Assembly (NCBI GenBank): GCA_009786175.1
Contig: WQTQ01000162.1
Span: 1-12,379, forward strand
DNA length: 12,379 nucleotides
Reading direction: 5' to 3'
Source of the DNA: Bacillota bacterium
GTDB lineage: Bacteria > Bacillota_A > Clostridia > Lachnospirales > WQUN01
Translations under genes and position numbers: made by a program
Part shown: piece after piece, positions 1-6,640 of the stretch
Numbering within the stretch: position 1 is the first letter of the stretch
How the letters are laid out: the number at the start of each line of letters is the position of its first letter
Notes under the pieces: model-generated
Told to the model about the DNA's origin: nothing
What the model saw: only the letters and a program-made list of their open reading frames with translations
The model's database searches: none

Positions 1-939
1 ATGAACCCAAGACTCGGGAGATGGACTCAACCCGACCCGTTTTTCCACATGCGTTTTGGGCAGGCAAGAATGATGGGCAGCCCCAACGCCATAGCCCAGG
101 CAGGGAATTTGTTTGTTTTTACTATGAATAACCCTGTCATGTGGCGCGACCCGACCGGATTGTTTGCTCAATGTGCGCTATGCTGTTGCGGTTTTATACC
201 TATACCATGGAGTCCACGCGCTACCAGCCCTTGGGATACATCTCGGAAAAATCCCAACTCACCTGTGAATCAAGGGAATGCTTCAAACTCGTCTAATGCA
301 GTTACAACCCCGCCTGGGGCCGCTCCACCGAGAATCCCGTTGATAATTAATGCGTCTAACTCCTTTATAGGTGGTGCTATATTAAACATTTACGATATTG
401 GAGGTGGCGGAGGAGGAGGTAGTGGTGGTAGTGGTGGCAGCGGTAGTAGTAGCAGTCTCCCACATCAACCTTGGGACAGATTTGCTACTATGGATGCTGC
501 TGCTATAGCTTTTGCAGTAACACGAACAGGCCATGCAGATATTTTGAATAGGGAAATAGGTGCAATTATCTACTCTGTTACTGTTGGACCACGATGGAAC
601 AATACCCAATTTTACACATTTGGCCGTCCATGGGTAGGGCAACAATACAATGTAGTTGCCGGTTTTATCACTCGTCTTTTAGTTCCAGAGATTCCCAGTC
701 CATGGCACGCGAATGCGAGAATGGTTGCATTGGCGCATACGCATCCTTTTGGAAGCACCTTATTTTCGCAAGAAGATATGAATATTACCACTGGCAGATA
801 TAATATTTTTGGTGTTGGCGTTCCCGCAATGCCTGTGTATATGGCAGTAAATACGCCTGCAGGGCTTGAAGTGAGAGTATTTACAAGTGATATGTGCCAA
901 ACTACTCAACTGGGAGGAAGGTTGATTTATTCAAGATGA
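1..939 (+). CDS. Rhs/YD-repeat polymorphic toxin, C-terminal part, with JAMM (JAB-type) metallopeptidase toxin domain (5' end outside window)
   Basis: This is the C-terminal end of an Rhs-family protein. The opening residues (NPRLGRWTQPDP, then NNPVMWRDPTGLF) are the end of the Rhs-associated core, so the real gene almost certainly starts upstream and the ATG at base 1 is internal. Residues 45-54 match the PxxxxDPxGL self-cleavage motif (P45, D50-P51-T52-G53-L54), after which Rhs and TcC proteins release their C-terminal toxin. The released part (about 258 residues) has a Cys cluster (C58, C61-C63), a Pro/Asn/Ser-rich stretch, a Gly/Ser linker (134-152), and a domain from about 160 to the end. 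That domain carries a full JAMM signature: E185, then H246-T-H248, seven residues, S256, two residues, D259, the zinc-binding set of JAB/MPN+ peptidases (compare DUF4329 and Toxin-JAB families). Inferred role: secreted or contact-delivered effector that cleaves an isopeptide or peptide bond. The target is unknown, and a processing role for the JAMM domain is possible. Confidence 0.85.
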   Translation: MNPRLGRWTQPDPFFHMRFGQARMMGSPNAIAQAGNLFVFTMNNPVMWRDPTGLFAQCALCCCGFIPIPWSPRATSPWDTSRKNPNSPVNQGNASNSSNAVTTPPGAAPPRIPLIINASNSFIGGAILNIYDIGGGGGGGSGGSGGSGSSSSLPHQPWDRFATMDAAAIAFAVTRTGHADILNREIGAIIYSVTVGPRWNNTQFYTFGRPWVGQQYNVVAGFITRLLVPEIPSPWHANARMVALAHTHPFGSTLFSQEDMNITTGRYNIFGVGVPAMPVYMAVNTPAGLEVRVFTSDMCQTTQLGGRLIYSR

Positions 940-1310
940 GTAAAAAAATTTTTTTTATTGGATTGCTTCTGTTTTTCTCAGCTATACTATTTACTGGCTG
1001 TGATGAAAGTATTGCCGTTGTAAAATGGGAATTTGGACAATTCCCTCGTGTTGTATATATTGCCGGTGTAGATACGGAACTTGACATGTATGGCGCGAGC
1101 GTAATCTCTACCACGAGAGACGGACACCAAAATGAATCGCCATTAATAATTTCTGACAGGATATGGGCTACAATAGAACACTCTATTGACTTTGCTACAC
1201 CCGGGATATACAAGGTGGAGATTTTTATACCGCGTGACTTTAGACTTACTTTTCTCGTACAGGTCATAGACGAAGAAATTTTCAACCAGCTAAAGGTAGG
1301 AACACAATAA
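936..1310 (+). CDS. Small Ig-like lipoprotein, candidate immunity protein for the Rhs-JAMM toxin
   Basis: The gene encodes 124 residues. The start at 936 overlaps the toxin stop as ATGA, a classic translational-coupling arrangement; a GGAGGAAGG stretch lies about 15 bases upstream, which is long for a ribosome site and suits re-initiation. The protein starts with a basic N-terminus (MSKK), a hydrophobic run and a lipobox-like LFTGC with C22 as the probable lipidated residue, so it should be anchored outside the membrane. The mature part (about 100 residues) looks like a single beta-sandwich: a V-Y-I-A-G-V-D-T-E-L-D-M-Y-G-A opening and a TPGIYKVEI strand are reminiscent of bacterial Ig-like (Big_3) domains. 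No enzyme motif is visible. By position, immediately behind a polymorphic-toxin C-terminus, it is the candidate immunity protein; this is inference. An alternative is an accessory lipoprotein for display of the Rhs protein. An in-frame upstream ATG at 894 was rejected because it would bury the signal peptide. Confidence 0.72.
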   Translation: MSKKIFFIGLLLFFSAILFTGCDESIAVVKWEFGQFPRVVYIAGVDTELDMYGASVISTTRDGHQNESPLIISDRIWATIEHSIDFATPGIYKVEIFIPRDFRLTFLVQVIDEEIFNQLKVGTQ

Positions 1311-1523
1311 GGCCGATATGTAGGTGGTTCCGCCATCAATGACGCACTCATAAACATTCTCATTTCAATAGTGCTTGCAGGCAGCTTTACGATACCGGCA
1401 AGTGCAGTCGGTGATGCGATTGTCATACCTGCAAATCATAATATTACGCTTATCAGCAATAAATCAGCAACAAGGGTAACACTGTCTCGGAATCAGTTAT
1501 ACTACGTAATAACTACCCCCTGA
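1311..1523 (+). pseudogene. Start-less remnant of a surface-protein (adhesin-like) domain
   Basis: Directly after the lipoprotein stop, the same frame stays open for 70 codons to a TGA at 1521-1523. It has no ATG and no ribosome site. The translation includes the stretches INDALINILISIVLAG and IVIPANHNITLISN, a pattern seen in repeat or cap domains of large secreted surface proteins (pectate-lyase-like or Ig-like adhesins). It is probably a left-over piece of a larger gene disrupted by rearrangement. It could also be the former C-terminal extension of the lipoprotein after a new stop at 1308, since the frame is continuous. The identity rests only on sequence style, so confidence is modest. 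The stop codon lies inside the left arm of the palindrome at 1516-1552. Confidence 0.4.
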
Positions 1524-1552
1524 TATCACATTGGCTGTGTGATATCAGGGGG
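1516..1552. repeat. Palindromic element, copy 1 (possible bidirectional terminator)
   Basis: Perfect 15-base arms, CCCCCTGATATCACA at 1516-1530 and its exact complement at 1538-1552, flank a 7-base loop. It lies between convergent reading frames (plus-strand remnant ending at 1523, minus-strand gene ending at 1562). No run of T follows on either strand, so it is not a standard intrinsic terminator. The same arms reappear at 11172-11214, which suggests a dispersed repeated palindrome. Confidence 0.8.
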
Positions 1553-1561
1553 CAGAAACAA

Positions 1562-1954
1562 TTACCCAACCAAAAGCGTGTAAAAAATTAATGCTTCATA
1601 GACAATCAGTACAAAGGTTAGAAACCAGTCAAGCCAGTAAGTGAAACCTTTAGGTACTTCCTTTATTGGCCATACTTTTACATATAAGATTACTGTCCAT
1701 ACGGTGTAAGCCGTAGATGCCAGCGCAACCGGTATTATAACCATGGGCGGTAAGCTGTTTATGTAGGCCATAAACGCGTGTATGCTGACACCGGGGAACC
1801 CCAGCCCTTCAAGCACACCAACGGCTATAGGTGCGCCGATTATTACAATTACAATTATCCAGTCGATAACATTGTATGCTTTGTAGATGCTTATCAATTT
1901 CTCTTTTCGTTGGTCGGCTATTGCGTTTTCTTCACGCAGAACTATGTTTTCCAT
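1562..1954 (-). CDS. Three-helix membrane protein of unknown function, third gene of the LytTR operon
   Basis: The gene encodes 130 residues. The protein has a charged N-terminal segment (1-25, rich in Glu/Lys/Arg) followed by three hydrophobic segments at about 28-50, 69-92 and 105-128, so it is an integral membrane protein with very short loops. I recognise no family or catalytic motif. The ATG at 1954 is preceded by a good ribosome site (GAAGGAGA), and the start lies inside the end of the upstream membrane-protein gene (13-base overlap), so the two are translated together. Context suggests it is a second membrane partner or target of the LytTR regulator, for example part of a sensing or antagonist complex. 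That is inference only. Nothing in it resembles a bacteriocin precursor or transporter ATPase. Confidence 0.75.
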   Translation of the reverse strand: MENIVLREENAIADQRKEKLISIYKAYNVIDWIIVIVIIGAPIAVGVLEGLGFPGVSIHAFMAYINSLPPMVIIPVALASTAYTVWTVILYVKVWPIKEVPKGFTYWLDWFLTFVLIVYEALIFYTLLVG

Positions 1955-2430
1955 TTAATCTCTCCTTCGTGATTTTCACGTATTTTCCTTAAATGCTTGT
2001 TTGCAGATGCTGTTTGAATCAAATCGATTGCTGCTGCGCCAAGTCCAATAGCTGCATAGCCAACAGAGAAGTTGATGACAGTATTTACGTAGGCGCGAAT
2101 TGTGCCGGGCTGGAATAGGTGAAATAACGACAAATAAAAAGTAAGAAGGCCGCAAGAAACAAAGTAGTGTATGGGAATGCCAACCCAAAAATAATAACTG
2201 TTTTCGCTTATGCGTTTTTTGTTTAGTAAGTGCTGGGCTGCCGCCAGGGGAATTACAGGCGCGCTTAAAAAAACTAGGTTGACAATTACAAACCTAAGGC
2301 TTAAATAAATTTGTACTCCGGTTATTGTGCTTGAAATTGCGGCGGATATAATGCTTACTGTGAAAAGCACACACATCAAAACAAGCTTATTCCCTTCAAA
2401 CAACCTGTCAAAAGCGTAGCGTTTACTCAT
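1942..2430 (-). CDS. Four-helix membrane protein, DUF3021-like partner of LytTR regulator
   Basis: The gene encodes 162 residues from the ATG at 2430, chosen because GGAGG sits six to seven bases upstream. The frame is open further upstream, but that would overlap the regulator gene for no reason. Four hydrophobic segments are predicted at about 16-38, 43-66, 81-104 and 114-139, ending in a charged cytoplasmic tail (residues 144-162). Size, topology and position one base behind a LytTR-only regulator match the DUF3021 proteins that accompany such regulators. In streptococcal HdrRM and BrsRM systems the membrane protein restrains the LytTR regulator (established for those systems). The same role here, holding the regulator inactive at the membrane until a signal arrives, is inferred. 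The sequence itself is too diverged for me to be sure of the DUF3021 assignment. Confidence 0.7.
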   Translation of the reverse strand: MSKRYAFDRLFEGNKLVLMCVLFTVSIISAAISSTITGVQIYLSLRFVIVNLVFLSAPVIPLAAAQHLLNKKRISENSYYFWVGIPIHYFVSCGLLTFYLSLFHLFQPGTIRAYVNTVINFSVGYAAIGLGAAAIDLIQTASANKHLRKIRENHEGEIKWKT

Positions 2431-2431
2431 T

Positions 2432-2884
2432 TCACACCTCCTTTGCCAGTTCATGTATTGCCGACAGCAGCGCGCTGCGATAATGACGGGTGACAACTAC
2501 TTTTTCACCATTTATCATTTTGGCGATAAGGCGAAAATATAGACTGTTGGCAATTGACTCAACCTTAAATAGATTTACCAGTGCCATTTTGCTTATTCGT
2601 ATAAAATGCCGTCCGAATAAAATTTCCTCCAGTTGGGTTAAGGAATGGGGCGTGGAGTAAATGCCATCTTTCGTGTATACGCAGCTTTTACTGTCTACCC
2701 ATTCGATGTACAAAATATCATTCAGATCAATTTTGTAAATTACTTTGTCTTTTTCGCATTGCAAAATAGACCCGGAATCTTCACAAATCTGAAATATCTT
2801 GTGAATTTCGGGGGTTAACTCCCGGTATTGTACATGAACATAGTCATTGTCTAGAGTTGTATCTTTTTGTGCCGTCAGCTTCAC
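2432..2884 (-). CDS. LytTR-domain DNA-binding transcriptional regulator
   Basis: The gene encodes 150 residues, starting at a GTG (2884) preceded by GAGGTGG at proper spacing. Residues about 46-148 form a LytTR domain: the DILYIEW strand, the YTKDGIY hairpin, the FIRISKMALVN segment that enters the DNA grooves, and NGEKVVVTRHY near the end. There is no receiver (REC) domain; the N-terminal 40 residues are a short lead-in typical of LytTR proteins paired with DUF3021 membrane proteins. LytTR proteins bind pairs of short direct repeats upstream of target promoters and activate transcription. The gene is first in a three-gene operon, one base from the membrane partner, and has its own promoter at 2902-2931, probably auto-regulated. 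Targets are unknown; the operon itself is the most likely one. Confidence 0.9.
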   Translation of the reverse strand: MKLTAQKDTTLDNDYVHVQYRELTPEIHKIFQICEDSGSILQCEKDKVIYKIDLNDILYIEWVDSKSCVYTKDGIYSTPHSLTQLEEILFGRHFIRISKMALVNLFKVESIANSLYFRLIAKMINGEKVVVTRHYRSALLSAIHELAKEV

Positions 2885-2901
2885 GTGGCCACCTCTTTTT
2901 C

Positions 2902-2931
2902 AGTATAATCGTATATAAATATTGTCGTCAA
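2902..2931 (-). promoter_or_regulatory. SigA-type promoter of the LytTR operon, with upstream dyad
   Basis: On the minus strand, TTGACG (2931-2926) and TATACT (2907-2902) are separated by 18 bases. Transcription would start only about 15 bases before the GTG start, giving a very short leader. Nine to ten bases upstream of the -35 box is a small dyad, CCACA-8-TGTGG (2940-2957), a possible operator. I do not see a clear pair of LytTR direct repeats. Confidence 0.55.
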
Positions 2932-2977
2932 CGGAATTACCACAAGCTGCAATGTGGAAGGGTTAAGATGCAATTTT

Positions 2978-3289
2978 CTATTCCACTTCGTAAGGCCAGG
3001 AGTTAATCCCGCCAAAGTCATACACATTTACATATCCCATAGACACTAACAAGCTTGTTGCTGCACGGCTGCGGGCACCGCTTTGGCAGTACACGAGAAT
3101 AAGCGCGTTATAATCGCATAAAACTTCGTTTGCTCTTCCGCTGATTTCAAAATCCGGTAATAAAATTGCGCCCGGTATGTGGCCTGCTGCATACTCACTT
3201 TCGCTTCTTACATCTAAAATTACTGCCTTTGGGTAACGCTTAACTAACTCCCGGGTATAGGCTGCGGAAATACGTCGGTTTCTGGTCAT
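2978..3289 (-). CDS. Single-domain rhodanese-like sulfurtransferase
   Basis: The gene encodes 103 residues, a complete single rhodanese domain as in PspE/GlpE-type proteins. Visible marks are the AVILDVRSESEYAAGHIPGA block (about 22-41), which holds the conserved aspartate and HIPGA turn, and the active-site loop CQSGARS with catalytic C68 and R73. The six-residue loop fits a sulfurtransferase rather than a Cdc25-like phosphatase. There is no signal peptide, so it acts in the cytoplasm, carrying a persulfide on the cysteine; the physiological acceptor is unknown. The ATG at 3289 has a GGGGGAGAAG ribosome site. It is divergent from mutL and 93 bases ahead of the LytTR gene, which has its own promoter, so it is probably a separate unit. 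Confidence 0.9.
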   Translation of the reverse strand: MTRNRRISAAYTRELVKRYPKAVILDVRSESEYAAGHIPGAILLPDFEISGRANEVLCDYNALILVYCQSGARSRAATSLLVSMGYVNVYDFGGINSWPYEVE

Positions 3290-3309
3290 TTCTTCTCCCC
3301 CTGTAGGGT

Positions 3310-3315
3310 ATTATA
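3310..3315 (-). promoter_or_regulatory. Possible -10 element for the rhodanese gene
   Basis: A perfect TATAAT on the minus strand lies 21 bases upstream of the rhodanese start. The matching -35 is poor (a TCGCAT-like hexamer at 17 bases), so the assignment is tentative. Confidence 0.35.
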
Positions 3316-3427
3316 AACTATATCCAAATAATATGCGAAAGTGGACAAAATGTTCAGAAATTTACAAAATTACATATAATTATAGCAAAAACGTAAAATA
3401 TAAGCTAGAATGTAAGCAAGCAAATAA

Positions 3428-3456
3428 TTTAAAGCGTTAGTTTGGCGTGATAAAAT
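3428..3456 (+). promoter_or_regulatory. Possible promoter of mutL-miaA
   Basis: TTTAAA (3428-3433), a 17-base spacer and TAAAAT (3451-3456) with an extended TG (TGATAAAAT) lie 42 bases upstream of the mutL start. The rest of the AT-rich divergent gap 3290-3497 shows no other feature I can support; no riboswitch-like structure was recognised. Confidence 0.4.
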
Positions 3457-3497
3457 GTCCGCGCCGGGTACGTATTTTTTGAAAATGAGGTATACAT

Positions 3498-5387
3498 ATG
3501 AAGCCAATAATTCAGTTAGACCAAAGCTTAATTAACAAAATTGCCGCAGGGGAAGTTGTAGAGCGGCCCCTTAGTGTTGTAAAGGAACTGACAGAAAATG
3601 CTATAGACGCGAGGGCCACAGTAATTACCGTGGAAATTACAGACGGCGGCCTTACCATGGTACGGGTTACGGACAACGGCGGCGGAATTTCTGCGGACGA
3701 GTTGCAGCTTGCCTTTTCTCGTCATGCAACAAGTAAAATCGCCAGCCTGGACGACTTGTTCCAAGTGCAAACTCTTGGCTTCCGTGGGGAAGCATTATCA
3801 AGTATCGCGGCGGTTTCTCAGGTGGAAATGATAACAAAAACTCCCCACGCTGTAATGGGTACCCGCGTAGAAATCCACGGCGGCGTAATACAATCCCGTC
3901 AGAGTATTGGCTGTGCAAACGGTACAACGGTAGTTGTGGCAAATTTATTTTACAATACACCGGCGCGGCGCAAGTTTCTTAAAAAGCCCCCGTCGGAAGC
4001 GGGATATATTTCTGACTGTTTGCAGCGGCTTGCACTTGGTAACCCGGGGCTGCAGCTGCGGTACATTAACAACGGCAAAATAATTTTCCAATCCGGCGGC
4101 AACGGTGACTTAAAAACGGCCATGCTAAATATTTATGGCCGGGAAGTGGCCACCAAGGTGATAGATGTTGACGCATCCCAAGAGGAATTGCGCCTTTTTG
4201 GCCTGGTGGGCAAGCCCGAGACAGCCCGGGGCAACAGACAGCACGGTACATTTTTTATTAACGGCAGGTACATCCAAAGCCGTTTGCTTACCAATGCCAT
4301 AGAATCTGCCATGAAAACCATGCTGCCCGCAGGTAAGTTTCCTCTTTTCGCCCTCAACCTTAGCTTGCCTTTCGATATGCTGGACGTAAACGTACACCCA
4401 ACAAAAATGGATGTGCGTTTCGCCGAAGAAGATGCAATTTTCAGCTTTGTAGAAGAAGCAGTGCGGGAAGCACTATCCGAGCATAACTTAATTCCGTCTG
4501 TACGGCAGAAAGCAAAATCAAGTGAAAGCGTAGCAGAGCAGGAGCAGCTTTCCCTTTTTCCAACTTACCCGGAAAAACCCGTGGAAGAGCCCCTTTCCGA
4601 AAAAGAACTTGCAGACCTGTTTTCACCGGACGAAGAGCCGGAGCGGGATATTGAAACCGTCATCCGTGAATTGTATCTAAACCCGTCAAAGGCCATATCC
4701 GCAAAGGAAAAAACAAATTTTACTTCTGCGGACTTGCCGGAACAACGGCAAATTTCGGCAGAAGAATTGTCAACACCATCTTTGCCTAAACCACGGTTTT
4801 TTTCAACATATCAGATCCACAGCCTAATTTTTAACACATACTGGCTTGTAACCCAGGAGGAATCTTTGTATTTAATAGACCAGCACGCCGCCCACGAGCG
4901 GGTACTATACGAGAGGTTACTTGCGACAGTCCGGGAGCGTGCAGTTAGTTCCCAACAGCTTCTTTTGCCAATTCCATTGCGGTTAACCCCCCGGGAAAAA
5001 CAAACCCTGGCAGACAACATGGAATATTTCAACAATTTCGGTTTTGAAATTTCGGCAGACGATGACAACCCGGATGATTACACAATTACCGCAGTGCCGC
5101 TTTTGTTTAACGGCCCGCTGCATTCCGGGTTCTTTTCCGACTTGCTGGACAAAATAGACGAAGTAGGCTTTTCCAAGGAAAGCGCGTACGACCATAAGAC
5201 GGAGTTAATCGCCATGGCATCGTGCAAGGCCGCGGTAAAAGGCGGCGATAACTTGTCGGAACAGGAAGCCCACGCTTTGATAACACAATTGCTGGAGTTA
5301 GAAAACCCGTTTACTTGCCCTCATGGCCGCCCTACAATAATTGAGTTTACACGCCAAGAGTTAGAGCGGCGGTTTAAACGGAGTTAG
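3498..5387 (+). CDS. mutL: DNA mismatch repair protein MutL (endonuclease type)
   Basis: The gene encodes 629 residues, a full-length MutL. The N-terminal GHKL ATPase (about 1-330) shows IAAGEVVERP, catalytic E30 and N34 in KELTENAIDA, DNGGGI (59-64), RHATSKI, the TLGFRGEAL lid segment (92-100) and FYNTPARRKF. A variable acidic linker (about 335-430) follows, then the C-terminal dimerisation/endonuclease domain with DQHAAHERVLYE (461-472, the DQHA-x2-E-x4-E metal site), ASCKAA (574-579) and CPHGRPT (607-613), ending in FTRQELERRF. QQLLLP (486-491) matches the place and pattern of the beta-clamp binding motif known from Bacillus MutL. The protein nicks the new strand after MutS recognition, guided by the clamp. 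ATG at 3498 has GAGGT seven bases upstream. mutS, often directly upstream, is not next to it here. miaA follows after 9 bases. Confidence 0.97.
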   Translation: MKPIIQLDQSLINKIAAGEVVERPLSVVKELTENAIDARATVITVEITDGGLTMVRVTDNGGGISADELQLAFSRHATSKIASLDDLFQVQTLGFRGEALSSIAAVSQVEMITKTPHAVMGTRVEIHGGVIQSRQSIGCANGTTVVVANLFYNTPARRKFLKKPPSEAGYISDCLQRLALGNPGLQLRYINNGKIIFQSGGNGDLKTAMLNIYGREVATKVIDVDASQEELRLFGLVGKPETARGNRQHGTFFINGRYIQSRLLTNAIESAMKTMLPAGKFPLFALNLSLPFDMLDVNVHPTKMDVRFAEEDAIFSFVEEAVREALSEHNLIPSVRQKAKSSESVAEQEQLSLFPTYPEKPVEEPLSEKELADLFSPDEEPERDIETVIRELYLNPSKAISAKEKTNFTSADLPEQRQISAEELSTPSLPKPRFFSTYQIHSLIFNTYWLVTQEESLYLIDQHAAHERVLYERLLATVRERAVSSQQLLLPIPLRLTPREKQTLADNMEYFNNFGFEISADDDNPDDYTITAVPLLFNGPLHSGFFSDLLDKIDEVGFSKESAYDHKTELIAMASCKAAVKGGDNLSEQEAHALITQLLELENPFTCPHGRPTIIEFTRQELERRFKRS

Positions 5388-5396
5388 GAGAATGTA

Positions 5397-6335
5397 ATGG
5401 TAAAGCCAGAGTTATATATAATCGCGGGCTCTACTGCCTGCGGCAAAACCGCCGTGGCAATCGAGCTTGCAAAACGGCTTGACGGCGAAGTAATTTCTGC
5501 CGACTCTATGCAAATTTACAAACACATGGACATTGGCACCGCCAAGCCCACACCGGAGGAAATGGACGGCATTCCCCATCATTTATTGGACGTTGCATTG
5601 CCAAGCCAACATTTTTCTGTGGCAGAATACTCACAGCTTGCGACGGCAGCCATCGAAGACATTCAATTTCGCGGTCGCGTACCAATATTAGCGGGGGGTA
5701 CCGGTTTTTACATTAACGCGGTTGTATACGGTACACAGTTTACAGAATTGGCAGAAGGCCAGCACGAGAAAGATAATCAACTGCGGGAAGCATACATGAA
5801 ATTGGCGGCGGAAAAGGGTGCGGAATTTTTGCATAACAAGCTGCAGGCTATAGACCCGGAATCCGCAAGAACCATCCATCAAAACAACATTAAGCGAGTG
5901 GCGCGGGCATTGGCTTTTTGCGAATCTACGGGCCGCCTTTTTTCTGTCCACAATGCGGGGCAAAAAGCAAACAGCGCGAAATATGATATTAGCTTCAACA
6001 TATTATCAATGCCGCGGGAAACATTGTACTACCGGATAAACGCCCGCGTTGTTGCCATGTGGGAAGCGGGGCTGCCGCAGGAAGTGGGCCGCCTTTTATC
6101 CCAAGAGTTCCACCCGGGCCTTGTGGCAATGCAGGGGATAGGTTACAAGGAAATGATTCCGTTTATATACGGCCATCAAACAAAAGACGAAACCATCGCA
6201 GAAATACAACAGGCCACCCGCAACTACGCCAAGCGGCAGGAAACCTGGTTTAGGCACCAGGCTAAAAACGCGCGGTTGGTGGATGTGCATAACAAAACAC
6301 CAAAGGAAATAGTAGATGAAATTCTTGAATTTTAG
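5397..6335 (+). CDS. miaA: tRNA dimethylallyltransferase (tRNA isopentenyl-A37 synthase) MiaA
   Basis: The gene encodes 312 residues, normal length. It transfers a dimethylallyl group from DMAPP to N6 of A37 in tRNAs reading UNN codons, in the cytoplasm. Evidence: P-loop GSTACGKT (11-18; a Ser replaces the usual Pro), the DMAPP/tRNA segment ISADSMQIYKHMDIGTAKPT with catalytic-type D36, GIPHHLLDV, the LAGGTGFYINAVVYG block, RVARALAFCESTGR, GIGYKEMIPF, and the C-terminal ATRNYAKRQETWFR. Its ribosome site (AGGAGA) overlaps the mutL stop, so the pair is translated together. In many Clostridia and Bacilli hfq follows; here the next frame, 14 bases on, is a broken acetyltransferase gene. Confidence 0.97.
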   Translation: MVKPELYIIAGSTACGKTAVAIELAKRLDGEVISADSMQIYKHMDIGTAKPTPEEMDGIPHHLLDVALPSQHFSVAEYSQLATAAIEDIQFRGRVPILAGGTGFYINAVVYGTQFTELAEGQHEKDNQLREAYMKLAAEKGAEFLHNKLQAIDPESARTIHQNNIKRVARALAFCESTGRLFSVHNAGQKANSAKYDISFNILSMPRETLYYRINARVVAMWEAGLPQEVGRLLSQEFHPGLVAMQGIGYKEMIPFIYGHQTKDETIAEIQQATRNYAKRQETWFRHQAKNARLVDVHNKTPKEIVDEILEF

Positions 6336-6349
6336 GCGAGGAGAACTAT

Positions 6350-6617
6350 ATGGAAATCTTGTACCGCAAAGCAGGTATTGACGATTTAAAAATAATTTCG
6401 GAATTATCGGTTTTGATGTGCGGCGGCGATAATTGCGGCGAACATGATGAAAATTTTCTAAAAGAAGGTCTGCAAAATCCAAAAATGGCGTTGTTCCTTG
6501 CACTTGACGGAAATAAAGCAGTTGGGTTTTCTCATGTATATAAGTAGTTTAGCCTTTCACCTGAATATTGGTTTTAAGGAAACACATAGGATTATTCACT
6601 TTTCGAAAGAATTGTAA
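6350..6617 (+). pseudogene. Broken GNAT acetyltransferase gene, aminoglycoside 6'-N-acetyltransferase type, with internal deletion
   Basis: An intact start with good ribosome site (GAGGAG) opens a 65-codon frame (6350-6547) that reads as the N-terminal third of an AAC(6')-type GNAT enzyme: RKAGIDDLKIISEL, then MALFLALDGNKAVGFSHV. It ends at a TAG just where the central sheet would begin. In another frame (6546-6617) the exact C-terminal end follows: SLAFHLNIGFKETHRIIHF, then SKEL and a stop. The middle (roughly 60 residues, including the acetyl-CoA binding loop) is missing, and the two ends are out of frame by one base. The simplest reading is an internal deletion that also shifted the frame. 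Neither piece can bind acetyl-CoA, so this is a dead gene although it could still be translated. It lies between miaA and ynbB, where related genomes often carry hfq. Confidence 0.88.
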
Positions 6618-6640
6618 AATCATTGAACAAGGAGTTAAAA

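Noticed and set aside
894..935. Upstream in-frame ATG for the lipoprotein (138-residue version)
   Set aside because: It would put a polar 14-residue extension before a normal lipoprotein signal peptide, and ATG 936 overlaps the toxin stop in the classic ATGA manner.
902..1426. Minus-strand open frame of 174 codons opposite the lipoprotein
   Set aside because: It is antisense to a convincing signal-peptide protein, has no recognisable domain, and spans both the gene and the remnant region as expected for a chance shadow frame.
3290..3497. Riboswitch or small RNA in the mutL/rhodanese divergent gap
   Set aside because: The region is AT-rich with only weak promoter-like boxes; no stable stems or known aptamer cores were seen.
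6350..6547. Real 65-residue small gene between miaA and ynbB
   Set aside because: The sequence matches the N-terminal part of a longer GNAT enzyme, and its true C-terminal end is present downstream in another frame, so it is a broken gene rather than a small functional one.
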